This document shows, piece after piece, positions 7,318 through 13,129 of a stretch of 13,129 nt of DNA. The stretch comes from Chloroflexota bacterium. Lineage in GTDB: Bacteria > Chloroflexota > Anaerolineae > DTPP01. The notes beneath the pieces are model-generated. The model saw only the letters and a program-made list of their open reading frames with translations. It was not told the origin of the DNA and made no database searches. Position 1 is the stretch's first letter. Every line of letters begins with the position of its first letter. The stretch is taken from positions 1-13,129 of the forward strand of contig JAAYZY010000434.1 in NCBI GenBank assembly GCA_012514615.1. Reading direction: 5' to 3'. Position numbers and translations under genes: made by a program.

Positions 7318-8469
7318 TCACTCCGGCACGTTGCGGCCCGGCCCCTTGGCCCGCAGCGCGGCCAGCGGCTGGTTGACCCGGCCGCCCACACGCCCATCGG
7401 CCCAGGCCATGGGGTCAACCGCCACCCCGCCCACCCGCAGCTCCCAGTGCAGGTGCGGCCCGGTAGAAAGCCCCGTGCTGCCCACGTACCCCAGCAGGTC
7501 GCCCGGCTGCACCCACTGCCCTTCCTGCACCGCAATTTGGGAAAGGTGCCAGTAGCCGCTCATGACGCCCAAACCATGGTCCAGGATGACGGCGTTGCCG
7601 CGGGTCAGCAGCGGCTCAGCCAGGGCCACACGCCCGCTGGCCGGGGCGTGCACCACCGTCTCCAGGTCGCCATCCAAGTCGATGCCCGCATGGAAGGAGC
7701 TGGGAGGGGCATTGCCGTAGGCGCGGCGGTCGCCAAAGGCTCCCGTGACCCGCAGGGGCGGTTCCAGGGGTACCCGGAAGGTCCCGCGCCAGAGCGGACC
7801 ACCGCTCACCCGAGCGAAGACCTGAGCCACCCGCTCCGCTTCCTGCTGCAATGCCCGCTGGTCGGCCAGCAGGCTGCTCATGGCGGGCGATAGGGGGATG
7901 CGCTGTGTGGCGAAGCCGCCATCCACCACGGGCAGGCAGGCGCTCCACGAGACCGGCAGCCCCAGGCCGCGGCGGGCCTCCAGACGCAAGGTGAGGCAGC
8001 CCAGGTCGGCCAGGGGCGAGATGCCGGCCCACGCCCAGTAGCCATCGGGGCCCAGGGCGAAGTGAAGCCGCTGCTGCCCCAGCCATCCCTGCAACTCAGC
8101 CGGCCCGTCCACGACCACCTGCACCGCCACGGTGCTGCCCTGCATGGTTGGCGCCGGCAGGGTGCGCGCCCACACCAGCGGGCGCGGCAGAGGTTCGTCG
8201 GTCTGCAGCCCCTCGGCCGCTGGCACCCGCAAGCGCTGCCCGACCACGATGCGATCCGGGTTGCTGATGCCGTTGGCCGCGGCCAGGGCCGCCGCATCCA
8301 CGCCATAACGCACCGCAATCTCCGACAGCGTCTCGCCCGGCCGCACCAGGTGCACAAGCTCCCCGGGTTGAGGATCGGCCGCCTGCACCGCGGCTGGCCC
8401 CCCCCACAGGGCCAGCGCCACACACCAGAGCAGCATGCCCTTGCGTATCCACCTTCCCCAACGATCCAT
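7318..8469 (-). CDS. secreted LysM plus M23 metallopeptidase with extra central domain
   Basis: Probable peptidoglycan hydrolase or a cell-wall-bound regulator of one. The 383-residue protein has an N-terminal signal segment (hydrophobic core LLWCVALALWGG, likely cleavage after AVQA at 30), one LysM domain (about 38-83, VHLVRPGETLSEIAVRYGV), a central beta-rich region (about 98-190) that may be Ig-like, a helical linker (200-222), then an M23 domain. Zinc-binding and catalytic residues are visible: His260 and Asp264 in FHAGIDLDGD, His308 in GYWHLS, and His339/His341 in GPHLHWELRV, so it should be active. The start at 8469 has GGGGGA upstream. It is divergent from the second LysM/M23 gene at 8628. 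I saw no strong promoter for it. Confidence 0.9.
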   Translation of the reverse strand: MDRWGRWIRKGMLLWCVALALWGGPAAVQAADPQPGELVHLVRPGETLSEIAVRYGVDAAALAAANGISNPDRIVVGQRLRVPAAEGLQTDEPLPRPLVWARTLPAPTMQGSTVAVQVVVDGPAELQGWLGQQRLHFALGPDGYWAWAGISPLADLGCLTLRLEARRGLGLPVSWSACLPVVDGGFATQRIPLSPAMSSLLADQRALQQEAERVAQVFARVSGGPLWRGTFRVPLEPPLRVTGAFGDRRAYGNAPPSSFHAGIDLDGDLETVVHAPASGRVALAEPLLTRGNAVILDHGLGVMSGYWHLSQIAVQEGQWVQPGDLLGYVGSTGLSTGPHLHWELRVGGVAVDPMAWADGRVGGRVNQPLAALRAKGPGRNVPE

Positions 8470-8534
8470 CCTCAGTCCCCCGAAAACGGCCTGGGCCCGA
8501 CCACACCCCCCAGATTGGACCTGGCGACCGCGAT

Positions 8535-8563
8535 TTGCCAAGAAACCACACTTGTGCTACAAT
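8535..8563 (+). promoter_or_regulatory. sigma-70 promoter for the plus-strand LysM/M23 gene
   Basis: -35 TTGCCA (8535-8540, one mismatch) and -10 TACAAT (8558-8563, one mismatch) have a 17-nt spacer, with a likely start near 8570. It lies in the 158-bp gap between the two divergent peptidase genes and gives a leader of about 58 nt. Confidence 0.75.
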
Positions 8564-8627
8564 CATTGCCATTCACGCGTAGCCAGCTCCATCACGGCCA
8601 TCGCCACCCCACTCTACGAGGAGATTC

Positions 8628-9557
8628 ATGCTACCCATTGGACGTTGTCGTCTCCCGCAGCACAGAACGCCTCAAAGAGCAGTACGCTGGTTCTCTCTTG
8701 TCTCCATCCTCATGCTGAGTCTGGCTGCGCCGGCAGCCGCCGAAGAGGTCGAGGGGCTGGTCGCTCCCGACGCCCTCATGTGCAACCCCAACTCCGATCC
8801 CCAGCAGCGAACCGAAATCATCGAATACGTGGTCCGGGCCGGCGATACGGTCTACGACCTGGCCGAACGCTTCGGCGTGGCCCCCGAGACGATCATCGGG
8901 GCCAACGCCGCTCTGGCCGGCCGCCCCGACCGCCTGCAGGTGGGCCAAGTGCTTCAGATCCTGCCGCTGGACGGGGTCTACTACACCATCCGTTCCGGCG
9001 ACACCCTTTCGGGCTTGTCTCAGCGTTTCGGGGTCAGCGTCGACGTCATTGTGGACTGTCCGCTGAACCGCTTGCCAGACGCCGAAAGCCTGAAGATAGG
9101 GCAGACGGTGGTCATCCCCGGCGCCACGGCGGCACCCGCCGCGCCCGTGCGCACCGTGGCCAGAGTGGCCGCACCGGCCGACGCCGTGACCGGCAGCGGC
9201 AGCTTCGCCTGGCCGCTGCAAGGCGTCATCAGCCAACGCTACCGCGCCGGGCACCGGGCCTTGGATATCAGCGCCCCGAAAGGCACCACCGTGCGCGCCG
9301 CCGACGACGGGTTTGTGGTACAGACGGCCTGGGAAGACAACGGGTATGGCCACTGCATCATCATCGACCACGGGGATGGCGTGCGCACCCGCTACGCCCA
9401 CCTCAGCGCCTTTTTGGTGAGCGCCGGCGATTCGGTGAGCCAGGGCCAGCCCATCGGCGAGGTGGGCACCAGCGGTTGGGCCACCGGTCCCCATCTGCAT
9501 TTCGAGATCATCATCAACGGGACGCAGCAAGACCCGCTGACCCTGCTGCCGCGCTAG
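8628..9557 (+). CDS. secreted protein with two LysM domains and an M23 peptidase domain
   Basis: Probable cell-wall hydrolase. The 309-residue protein has a basic N-terminus and hydrophobic signal core (WFSLVSILMLSLAAPAAA, probable cleavage near 38), LysM 1 (about 65-112, YVVRAGDTVYDLAERFGVAP), LysM 2 (about 117-164, YYTIRSGDTLSGLSQRFGV), an Ala/Pro/Val linker, and a C-terminal M23 domain. Likely zinc ligands and catalytic residues are His209 and Asp213 in GHRALDIS, His258 in RYAHLS, and His289/His291 in GPHLHFEI. Cys52 and Cys144 lie in exported parts and could form a disulphide (inference). GAGGAG precedes the ATG by 4 nt. Its stop codon overlaps the stop of the convergent gene at 9554. Confidence 0.92.
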   Translation: MLPIGRCRLPQHRTPQRAVRWFSLVSILMLSLAAPAAAEEVEGLVAPDALMCNPNSDPQQRTEIIEYVVRAGDTVYDLAERFGVAPETIIGANAALAGRPDRLQVGQVLQILPLDGVYYTIRSGDTLSGLSQRFGVSVDVIVDCPLNRLPDAESLKIGQTVVIPGATAAPAAPVRTVARVAAPADAVTGSGSFAWPLQGVISQRYRAGHRALDISAPKGTTVRAADDGFVVQTAWEDNGYGHCIIIDHGDGVRTRYAHLSAFLVSAGDSVSQGQPIGEVGTSGWATGPHLHFEIIINGTQQDPLTLLPR

Positions 9558-9568
9558 CGCGGCAGCAG
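9543..9568. repeat. 26-bp perfect palindrome spanning two convergent stop codons
   Basis: Arm CTGCTGCCGCGCT (9543-9555) is followed by its reverse complement AGCGCGGCAGCAG (9556-9568). The central CTAG supplies the TAG stop codon of both convergent genes. In RNA from either strand this would form a strong hairpin at the 3' end. On the plus strand it is followed by TTTGCT, only three T, so it may be a weak bidirectional terminator. Confidence 0.85.
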
Positions 9569-10285
9569 TTTGCTCTGGATGAGGCTGGCGGCGAAGCGGC
9601 GCTCCCGGTCATCGTCGAAGCGCACCGTCACGTAGGTCTCGCTGGCCTCGTCCTCCACCGCCTGCACCTCTCCCTGGCCGTAGGTGGCGTGCCACACCAC
9701 CATGCCAACCCGATACCGCACCTGCGGCAAGGTGGGCCGGGCCGACGGCTCCATCGAGGCGGTCTCCACATGGTAAGCGCGGTCTTGCCACAGCTCGGCG
9801 TAGACGGCCAAGTCCCGCTCTTGCCGCACCCGACGGGCCATCTGGTCGCAGGCGTTCTTGCTGGCCGCGATCTGCTCCATCAGGCGAACCTTGCGCTCGT
9901 GGGGCTCGGCGCTGTGGGTCAGGGACGAAGCCGCGGCGCTTAGCGCCGACCGCAGCGCTTTGAACACCTCCACCGGCGTCCCTTGGATCAGGTCTACGGT
10001 GACCAACTGCACGCCCGCCTGACGGCAGAGATCCAGACGCTGCTGCTCGCGGGCCGCCTCCAAGGCCTCTTCGCTCTCGCTCAGGCGACGCTGGCGCACC
10101 CCCTGCAGGCCGCGGAAGCGCACCGCCAGCCCGATCTCCGGATAGAGCTGGTCCAGCTTGAGCCGGCGGCCGGTGCTGGGGTTGGTGAGCCACGAGGGCG
10201 TCACGTTCTCCTGCATGGCAACGCCCTCGAAGATGCGCCGCAGGATCTCCCGCCAGGCGTTGACCACATGGACGTTTTCTGGCAT
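9554..10285 (-). CDS. nuclease-like domain fused to a UvrD/PcrA C-terminal-type module
   Basis: No named family is certain. The 243-residue protein has three parts. The N-terminal part (about 30-100) contains NPSTGRRLKLDQLYPEIGLA (35-54), then VRFRGLQ, then CRQAGVQLVTVDL (87-99), a layout like small PD-(D/E)XK/Vsr-like domains with Asp45 in the first acidic position. Arg56 occupies the place where the active-site Glu is expected, so the nuclease may be inactive. The middle (125-175) is helical and charged. The C-terminal part (193-243, VGMVVWHATYGQGEVQAVED and VTVRFDDDRERRF) matches the Tudor-like tail of UvrD/PcrA helicases, which contacts RNA polymerase in PcrA. The start at 10285 has GGAGGAGGG upstream. 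It is the last gene of a four-gene operon, 34 nt after the HD gene. Confidence 0.7.
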   Translation of the reverse strand: MPENVHVVNAWREILRRIFEGVAMQENVTPSWLTNPSTGRRLKLDQLYPEIGLAVRFRGLQGVRQRRLSESEEALEAAREQQRLDLCRQAGVQLVTVDLIQGTPVEVFKALRSALSAAASSLTHSAEPHERKVRLMEQIAASKNACDQMARRVRQERDLAVYAELWQDRAYHVETASMEPSARPTLPQVRYRVGMVVWHATYGQGEVQAVEDEASETYVTVRFDDDRERRFAASLIQSKLLPR

Positions 10286-10319
10286 GGTATCTCGAACCCT
10301 CCTCCCGCTCCGCGCATGG

Positions 10320-10925
10320 TCAGCCCGTCTTGGGGCCCACGGGCAGGCCCAGTTGCTCTCGCCAGGCGCACAGGCCAGCGAAGAGCGTTTCGCTGATCGG
10401 GTAGTTCCAGTGATTGGCGGCCATCGTTTCCCAGAATTCATCCAGGCTGCGCTGGCCGGCCTTCTCGTAGGCGTACGCCTGAAGCATCAGCTCCAGACGG
10501 TCGGCATCGCGCACCAGCCGCCCTTCCGGCGAGCTGGCCTCTTCAAACTCCTGCCACAGGCTCCGCAGCCGTTGGCCGCCGGGCAGCCCTCCCAACAGTT
10601 GGTCCATGGCCTGCTCTTCGGCCCGCTGCTTGGCCCCAGACTCCAGAAGGCGCACGGCCGGCTCAGGGATATCGGTGAGGGTGGCCTCTGCGAGATCGTG
10701 CAGCAGCGCCATGGTCAGCACCTTCTCCCGGTCCAGCGCCTGGCCGCAGCTCTCGGCCAAAGCCAGGGCCACCAAGGCCATCCCGTGAGAGTGCGCCGCC
10801 ACGTTCTCCGGCTGCGGCACTCCCCGCATGGCCCAGCCCTGCCGCTGCAGCAGCTTGAGCCGGTTGGCGGTCATCAGGAACTGCAGCCAGGCCAGAGGGG
10901 CCTCGGGCAGATGGGCGTCACTCAC
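10320..10925 (-). CDS. HD-domain phosphohydrolase, YfbR/HDDC2-like (probable 5'-deoxynucleotidase)
   Basis: Likely removes phosphate from (deoxy)nucleoside monophosphates; the substrate is inferred from the family. The 201-residue protein has the metal-binding set His45 (in PENVAAHSHGMA), His76-Asp77 (in ALLHDLAEATLTD) and Asp142 (in LVRDADRLELMLQAYAYE). The lead-in LQFLMTANRLKLLQRQGWAMRGV is characteristic of the YfbR/HDDC2 group. I choose the GTG at 10925 because GGGGAGG lies 6 nt upstream and because it overlaps the stop of the preceding gene by 8 bp, a coupling arrangement. An ATG at 11027 would overlap that gene by 110 bp and adds non-domain residues. Confidence 0.85.
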   Translation of the reverse strand: MSDAHLPEAPLAWLQFLMTANRLKLLQRQGWAMRGVPQPENVAAHSHGMALVALALAESCGQALDREKVLTMALLHDLAEATLTDIPEPAVRLLESGAKQRAEEQAMDQLLGGLPGGQRLRSLWQEFEEASSPEGRLVRDADRLELMLQAYAYEKAGQRSLDEFWETMAANHWNYPISETLFAGLCAWREQLGLPVGPKTG

Positions 10926-11856
10926 TTGCCACCTCCCCACAGGGGCACGGCTCGGTCTGGCCGCGGGTGAGCGCAACCGCCCGCAACAGCGTCCCAGAGA
11001 CGTCCAAGATCGACGCACAGCCGACAAAGGGGTCCGTCGCTGCGCCCACGGCTAGCAGCGGCACCGGCTGCAGGGTGTGGGTCTTGCGGCGGTCGTCTTC
11101 AAAGTTGCCGTGATCGCTGGTCACCACCAGGGTGTCGCTCGGCCCCAGCCCCTGGGCCAAGCAGCCCAAGAACTCGTCCAGCAAAGCCACCGTGTCGGCG
11201 TCGGAGAGAGGCAGGCGGCGGTGGCCCACCAGGTCGGTGAGGAAACTCTCGTACATCACCAGGTCGTAGTCGGCAGCCAGGCCCAGCAGCACCTCAGCCG
11301 CCTGCCCGGCAGACCACTGGGGCGCCTCCGGCACCCACTGGGCCACGAACTGGTGGGTCAGGTCCCAGAACAGGGCCCGCCCCTGCCTCACGTCGGCCAG
11401 ATCGCGGAAGGGGAGGCCGGCGGCCAGGTTGGTGAGGGTGCTGGCCGAGTGCCGCTGGCTCCCATCCTGGGCGCGAGCCCAATACTCAGCCGAGTAGCCG
11501 TTGGCGAAGGTGGCGCGCCAGCCGGCTTCGGTGGCCCGGCGCAAGACGCTGTGGGCGGCGATGACCCGGCGCAGCCGCTCGGAGGGGTAGGCCGAAAGGT
11601 GCCCGCCCAACAACGCCGCGGCGTTGACGCCAGTGAAGAGGCTGGTCTGACCGGTGGCGCTCTGGGGCAGGCCAGGCACATCCAGGGTGGCGTCCAGCGG
11701 AGCCAGCAGCAGGCGATGGCCCGCGTGCGCGCTGCGGTCGATCAGTGGCCCGCCCAGCAAGCGGCTCAGGCGCGGCGCCGGGCAGCGCCAGAACGGGTTG
11801 GCCTCGTGGGCCGGCCCAAGCCCGACGCCATCCAGGAAGACGAAGAGAACCCCCAA
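10918..11856 (-). CDS. alkaline-phosphatase/phosphoglycerate-mutase superfamily metalloenzyme
   Basis: Member of the two-metal alkaline phosphatase superfamily, near the 2,3-bisphosphoglycerate-independent phosphoglycerate mutase and phosphopentomutase branch; its substrate is unknown. The N-terminus VLFVFLDGVGLGP holds the first metal-binding Asp. GLPQSATGQTSLFTG (about 62-76) is the likely catalytic Ser/Thr loop. SDHGNFEDDRRKTHTLQPVP near the C-terminus carries the remaining Asp/His ligands. Thus the ligand set looks complete. The start is uncertain: TTG at 11856 puts the first beta strand at the N-terminus (312 aa) and leaves a 13-nt gap after the previous gene, but its ribosome-binding site is weak. 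ATG at 11922 or 11934 would overlap that gene by more than 50 bp. The 3' end overlaps the HD gene. Confidence 0.82.
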   Translation of the reverse strand: MGVLFVFLDGVGLGPAHEANPFWRCPAPRLSRLLGGPLIDRSAHAGHRLLLAPLDATLDVPGLPQSATGQTSLFTGVNAAALLGGHLSAYPSERLRRVIAAHSVLRRATEAGWRATFANGYSAEYWARAQDGSQRHSASTLTNLAAGLPFRDLADVRQGRALFWDLTHQFVAQWVPEAPQWSAGQAAEVLLGLAADYDLVMYESFLTDLVGHRRLPLSDADTVALLDEFLGCLAQGLGPSDTLVVTSDHGNFEDDRRKTHTLQPVPLLAVGAATDPFVGCASILDVSGTLLRAVALTRGQTEPCPCGEVASE

Positions 11857-11869
11857 GAGAGACGCGGCC

Positions 11870-12355
11870 CTAGAACTTGTAGCCAATGGCGCGCAGGAAG
11901 CCCTTGCGCCAGGCGATGCCATCCTCGCCCTCAATACCCTGGGGGGTGGCGCCGTCCACCACGCCCAGGATGCCGCGGCCCTGCGCCGTCTGGGCCACGA
12001 TCACCTCGACCGGGTTGGCGGTGGCGCAGAAGATGCGGCACACTTCGGGCACAGCCTTCACCGCGTTGAGCACGTTGATGGGGTAGAAGCCAGGGGCCAG
12101 AAAAATGATGAACGAGTGGCCAGCCGCAAGGGCCAAGGCGTTCTGCTGGGCCAGCCTCACCATCTCGTCGTCGTTGCCGCTCCAGCGCACCAGGCAGGCC
12201 CCCGACGCCTCGCAGAAGGCCAAGCCGAACTTGATCCCCGGCACCGCAGCGATCAGGGCCTCGTGCAGGTCTTCCACCGTCTTGATGAAGTGGCTCTGCC
12301 CGAGGATGAAGTTGACCTCCTCAGGCTTCTCCATGCGCACTGTATGCAGTTCCAT
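11870..12355 (-). CDS. adenosine-specific kinase
   Basis: A small protein of the family known from Pyrobaculum PAE2307, described as binding adenosine or AMP and named adenosine-specific kinase; the physiological reaction is poorly established. The 161-residue length fits a full-length member. Family stretches visible are [20 protein letters not shown] (8-27), VRWSGND (81-87), [20 protein letters not shown] (104-123), [18 protein letters not shown] and [17 protein letters not shown]. The start at 12355 has GGGAGGGACCC directly upstream. The frame is open to 12430 but the upstream part covers the promoter. It is the first gene of the four-gene minus-strand operon, which hints at a role with the HD nucleotidase-like and phosphomutase-like proteins in nucleoside or nucleotide metabolism (inference). 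Confidence 0.9.
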   Translation of the reverse strand: MELHTVRMEKPEEVNFILGQSHFIKTVEDLHEALIAAVPGIKFGLAFCEASGACLVRWSGNDDEMVRLAQQNALALAAGHSFIIFLAPGFYPINVLNAVKAVPEVCRIFCATANPVEVIVAQTAQGRGILGVVDGATPQGIEGEDGIAWRKGFLRAIGYKF

Positions 12356-12381
12356 GGGTCCCTCCCCAGCGCTTTGCTGCC

Positions 12382-12411
12382 AGTATACCACCGCCCACAG
12401 CGAGGCGGCAA
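12382..12411 (-). promoter_or_regulatory. sigma-70 promoter for the adenosine-specific kinase operon
   Basis: On the minus strand, -35 TTGCCG (12411-12406) and -10 TATACT (12387-12382) are 18 nt apart. Transcription would start near 12375, about 20 nt before the ATG at 12355. It lies in the 86-bp gap after the aminotransferase gene. Confidence 0.6.
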
Positions 12412-12441
12412 GCCGGGCCTCTCGGCCCAAGGCGCGCTGGC

Positions 12442-13129
12442 TTAGCGGCGCCGCGCCAGAGCCTCCCCCATGCGCTCAAGGCCGGTCTCCAGCACCGAGC
12501 GGGGGCAGCCGAAGTTCAGGCGCACAAACCCCTCGCCGCCTGGCCCGAACTCCGCTCCTTCATTCAGGGCCACCCGCGCCTCCCGCAGGAAGAACTCCTT
12601 GGGGCTCTCGCCCAGGTCCAGGGCGCGGCAATCCAGCCACCCCAGGTAGGTACCCTCCGGCGTGCCCACGGCCACCTGGGGCATGTTCTGGCGCACGTAG
12701 TCCAACAAGAAGTCGCGGTTGCCTTCCAGGTAGGCCAGCAGCCGGTCGAGCCAAGGTTGACAATCACGGTAGGCGGCCAGCGCCGCCACATAGCCCATGA
12801 GGTTGACGCCCGGCACCAGCCCGCTCCGCGCTGCCTGCATCCGCTCCACAGTCTCCGCATCGGGGGCCACGGCGATGGAGCACTTGAGGCCGGCGATGTT
12901 GTAAGTCTTGCTGGGGGCCATCACGGTGATGGTGCGCTTGGCCACTTCCGGGGCCAACGAAGCGATGGGGATGTGGCGGCGCCCCTGGAAGAGCAGGTCG
13001 CAGTGAATGTCGTCGGAGACGATCCACAGGTTGTGGCGCAGGCAGATCTCAGCCAGGCGCTCCAGCTCATCTCGGCGGAAGACGCGGCCCACCGGGTTGT
13101 GGGGGCTGCAGAGCAAGAAGAGGCGTGTC
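12442..13129 (-). CDS. PLP-dependent aminotransferase, MalY/PatB type (N-terminus outside window)
   Basis: Class I/II fold-type I PLP enzyme. MalY/PatB proteins act as cystathionine beta-lyases (C-S lyases) releasing homocysteine from cystathionine; some members act as aminotransferases. The visible 228 residues carry [12 protein letters not shown], the PLP-ring Asp in [12 protein letters not shown], and the PLP-binding Lys in [14 protein letters not shown]. The C-terminal substrate-binding region [15 protein letters not shown] and [20 protein letters not shown] is intact to the TAA stop. The frame continues to the right edge without a start (last residues read inward [14 protein letters not shown]), so roughly 150-170 N-terminal residues are missing from the window. 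MalY/PatB is preferred over other class I aminotransferases because of the DDIHCDL and [10 protein letters not shown] sequences. Confidence 0.88.
   Translation of the reverse strand, partial: TRLFLLCSPHNPVGRVFRRDELERLAEICLRHNLWIVSDDIHCDLLFQGRRHIPIASLAPEVAKRTITVMAPSKTYNIAGLKCSIAVAPDAETVERMQAARSGLVPGVNLMGYVAALAAYRDCQPWLDRLLAYLEGNRDFLLDYVRQNMPQVAVGTPEGTYLGWLDCRALDLGESPKEFFLREARVALNEGAEFGPGGEGFVRLNFGCPRSVLETGLERMGEALARRR

Noticed and set aside
8435..9943. Long plus-strand frame of about 502 codons overlapping the LysM/M23 gene
   Set aside because: It overlaps the well-supported gene at 8628-9557 in another frame and runs antisense into the next gene. Its composition (Arg/Gly/Pro rich) is typical of a frame shadow.
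11077..12069. Plus-strand frame of about 330 codons opposite the metalloenzyme gene
   Set aside because: It is antisense to the alkaline-phosphatase superfamily gene and shows no recognisable motif or credible ribosome-binding site.
12415..12428. GGGCC-TCTC-GGCCC hairpin after the aminotransferase gene as a terminator
   Set aside because: The stem is 5 bp and no T-run follows. It sits against the -35 region of the next operon and could be chance in GC-rich DNA.
1..13129. tRNA, rRNA or riboswitch genes
   Set aside because: Reading the intergenic stretches on both strands showed no tRNA cloverleaf elements, no rRNA sequence and no recognisable riboswitch core. Gaps are short and explained by promoters, repeats or the terminator. 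A covariance-model scan was not possible.

Overview
This is a compact, GC-rich bacterial chromosomal segment with short intergenic gaps, sigma-70-type promoters and mostly housekeeping genes. A Chloroflexota (Anaerolineae-like) source is my inference, from the GC content, the secreted LysM/M23 peptidases, the palindromic intergenic repeats and the protein style. The sequence alone does not prove it.

Layout, left to right. Positions 1-957 hold a small unrecognised CxxC protein gene (160-579, minus). It sits between two degenerate direct repeats of about 105-110 bp and is followed by a cluster of perfect or near-perfect palindromes. Next come hflC and hflK (958-2958, minus), a membrane SPFH pair with a clear promoter at 3053-3081. 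Then comes an oxidative pentose phosphate operon, gnd-zwf-pgl (6326 down to 3143, minus), carrying all three steps from glucose-6-phosphate to ribulose-5-phosphate, with a near-consensus promoter at 6412-6439. Divergent from it is the gene for ribosomal protein L25/CTC (6589-7233, plus), with its own promoter and a rho-independent terminator.

Positions 7318-9557 hold two divergently transcribed LysM plus M23 peptidases, probably secreted cell-wall hydrolases. The plus-strand one converges on, and overlaps by 4 bp, the last gene of a four-gene minus-strand operon (12355 down to 9554). That operon carries an adenosine-specific kinase, an alkaline-phosphatase/phosphoglycerate-mutase superfamily metalloenzyme, an HD-domain phosphohydrolase resembling 5'-deoxynucleotidases, and an unusual protein joining a possible decayed PD-(D/E)XK-like domain to a UvrD/PcrA C-terminal-type module. 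The window ends inside a MalY/PatB-type PLP aminotransferase gene, whose N-terminal part lies outside.

Most of the window is ordinary central metabolism, envelope and translation. The parts most worth a second look are the repeat-flanked small gene, the palindrome at 9543-9568 that gives two unrelated proteins the same LLPR C-terminus, the nuclease-like/UvrD-tail protein, and the possible nucleotide-metabolism operon it belongs to. I found no complete new multi-gene defence or mobile system.
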